Shown here piece after piece: positions 4,816 to 6,214 of a stretch of 6,214 nt of DNA. Under the pieces are notes generated by a model, which had not been told where the DNA came from, ran no database searches, and saw only the letters and a program-made list of their open reading frames with translations. The stretch comes from Rhizobiaceae bacterium (GTDB lineage Bacteria; Pseudomonadota; Alphaproteobacteria; Rhizobiales; Rhizobiaceae), in the NCBI GenBank assembly GCA_913776675.1, contig CAJYRE010000497.1, forward strand, positions 1 to 6,214, given 5' to 3'. Position 1 is the stretch's first letter. Every line of letters starts with the position of its first letter. Position numbers and translations under genes: made by a program.

Positions 4816-6214
4816 TTAGCTGCTCAGCCAATTCGAAAGCCAATCAAGAATAGGATCAATATACTTAGAGTAAGTAGTCACGACTCTATCGATCCGTTCA
4901 ACAGCTTTGCCACCATCTTCAACACGGCGCAAAATCCCCCAAAGACGGTTTTGCATACTTATTTCAGCATGCTGAGACGCTCGTACAGGATCAATATCCG
5001 CGATTGGATCAGGAGGCAAAGAAACGCTTGCCTCTTCATTTTGACCAACATCATGCCCTTTCAAGTCGTGGTCACGTGTATGTCCGGTATCAGCGACATG
5101 CCCCAATGCCTCACCAACGGAAGGCTCGAAAACGTCCGGTGTGAATTCCTCAACAGCCTTTCTAAGTTCGCCTAATGCTTCAAGAGGTAATGGCTCTGTT
5201 TGTCGCGCATTTCGAACATCATCATAAAAATCTGACAACTCCGGAAAATATACACGCAAGGCATAGTGTACTTCAATCAAGCGCAAACAATGGCTTGCAA
5301 AATGATCATCGCCTCCTTGTTTGAGATCGCGTTTAAGATCGTCCCTAATATTTCGAAGCGCTATGTCAGCCAAGTAAATGCTTTCGGCTGACTTCAAAGG
5401 TAATCTGTTAGAATATTTCTCCAATTCAGCTAGATAATGCCGACTAACCTGATAGATATTTCCTCTGAGACCCGCAATAAGGTCTTCTGCAATCTGTTTG
5501 GCCGTATCCAAACGCTTTTGCGCATCATTAGGGTCACGGTTTGGCAGAACACTCGTCATGTTCATGCTTCCGCCAACAGCCGATATTGTATTCTTGGTTG
5601 TCAGCTCAAAATCATAAGGCGACTTCACACCAGAAACTTCTTTGCGCCGGATTTTGCCAACCGCCTCAAGCACGGCAATTCGACGCGCTTCACCTTCTAG
5701 GCCAACCAGCGATTTATAGACCACTTGTTTTGCCAAAGGAGGCAAATCGGTCTTTTCAATCGATAAAGGAACAAGATATCGCCGCTCACCTGATGGATCG
5801 ACATTGTATGCAGCATTCCACTCTGCCTGACATTGCTTCGAAGCCACATATGCAGGTGAAAGCAGAGCAATAACACGGTCGGCAGCAGCCAACCCCTTCT
5901 GCATTTCGGTGACAAAATTCGAACCTGGTGCAAAATCTTTGAATTGGGCTATCGTGGAGTATCCGGCATCCTCAAGATAGCCATTAACCTCACGGGCGAA
6001 AGCTTCGTTTTGGGTTGAGTAACTTATAAAGAAATCAATTGTTTTATCAGTGTGTCCAAGAGCAAAAACCGGCTGAAAATTAGCATCATATACGGTTTTT
6101 TTTATATCAAGGTTTCCATCAGCAGACACGCGCGGCAACTGACCCGGCAGATCACCACGCAACCGCTCTGCAATATCCTTCATCACCTCGTCAGGATCGC
6201 GTTCCCAGAAATCG
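4816..6214 (-). CDS. TIR-domain protein, probable NADase-type effector (5' end outside window)
   Basis: The visible part is 466 codons to the right edge with no stop. GTG and ATG codons occur at 6186 and 6183, but their GAGG lies only 2 nt from the ATG and the frame upstream (DFWERDPDE) reads as coding, so the protein probably starts outside. Counting from the GTG, residues 49-165 are a TIR domain: strand A DFFISYS (51-57), a BB-loop region around FKDFAPGSNF (82-91), strand D RVIALLSPAYV (104-114), and SKQCQAEW (116-123), where Glu122 occupies the catalytic position of NAD-cleaving TIRs. Residues 222-345 are helical and charged, followed by an acidic/Pro linker and an amphipathic C-terminal segment (413-456, ending ILDWLSNWLSS). 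Known TIR effectors degrade NAD+ or make signalling nucleotides during phage defence; that role is inferred. The region is more AT-rich than its neighbours, suggesting transfer. Confidence 0.85.
   Translation of the reverse strand, partial: DFWERDPDEVMKDIAERLRGDLPGQLPRVSADGNLDIKKTVYDANFQPVFALGHTDKTIDFFISYSTQNEAFAREVNGYLEDAGYSTIAQFKDFAPGSNFVTEMQKGLAAADRVIALLSPAYVASKQCQAEWNAAYNVDPSGERRYLVPLSIEKTDLPPLAKQVVYKSLVGLEGEARRIAVLEAVGKIRRKEVSGVKSPYDFELTTKNTISAVGGSMNMTSVLPNRDPNDAQKRLDTAKQIAEDLIAGLRGNIYQVSRHYLAELEKYSNRLPLKSAESIYLADIALRNIRDDLKRDLKQGGDDHFASHCLRLIEVHYALRVYFPELSDFYDDVRNARQTEPLPLEALGELRKAVEEFTPDVFEPSVGEALGHVADTGHTRDHDLKGHDVGQNEEASVSLPPDPIADIDPVRASQHAEISMQNRLWGILRRVEDGGKAVERIDRVVTTYSKYIDPILDWLSNWLSS

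Noticed and set aside
1..6214. CRISPR arrays, tRNA or rRNA genes, insertion sequences, phage attachment sites
   Set aside because: No regularly spaced repeats, cloverleaf signatures, transposase motifs or flanking direct repeats were seen by eye on either strand.

Overview
This 6.2 kb window reads as a bacterial chromosome segment, most likely alphaproteobacterial and probably Hyphomicrobiales (Rhizobiaceae-like). The main pointers are a TonB-like protein ending in a DUF930 domain, a family I associate with rhizobia and relatives, and an H-NOX gene translationally coupled to a probable sensor kinase. The taxonomic call is inference. Most genes are moderately GC-rich, but the right-hand 1.4 kb is visibly more AT-rich.

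Left part (1-824, minus strand): an H-NOX heme nitric-oxide sensor gene overlaps by 4 nt (ATGA) the start of a gene whose first 40 codons look like the coiled-coil N-terminus of a signalling kinase. The upstream intergenic region holds two small palindromes. The pair looks like a classical NO-sensing two-gene unit.

Middle-left (825-2422): a divergent argP/lysG-type LysR regulator and an argO/lysE-type basic amino acid exporter share an 87-bp control region. That region contains a perfect T-N11-A palindrome and a good promoter for the regulator. The logic is the familiar one: intracellular lysine or arginine is sensed by the regulator, which turns on the exporter.

Middle (2427-3737): convergent with argO is a DUF930 protein with a TonB-like layout (one membrane helix with an SxxxH motif, a long Pro/Lys/Glu periplasmic linker, a C-terminal globular domain). 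Between it and the next gene lies a 279-bp divergent intergenic region holding a 9-bp-arm inverted repeat and a strong rho-independent terminator pointing right. Together these suggest a small plus-strand RNA or attenuator.

Right part (3738-6214): cysP encodes a periplasmic thiosulfate/sulfate-binding protein resembling CysP more than Sbp. No ABC permease or ATPase gene follows it here. Instead, convergent to it, is an AT-richer gene for a TIR-domain protein with an apparently intact catalytic glutamate, a long helical middle region and an amphipathic C-terminal tail. Its frame stays open to the window's right edge, so its true start is probably outside. This is the best candidate for an acquired antiviral or NADase-type effector and the most interesting part of the window.
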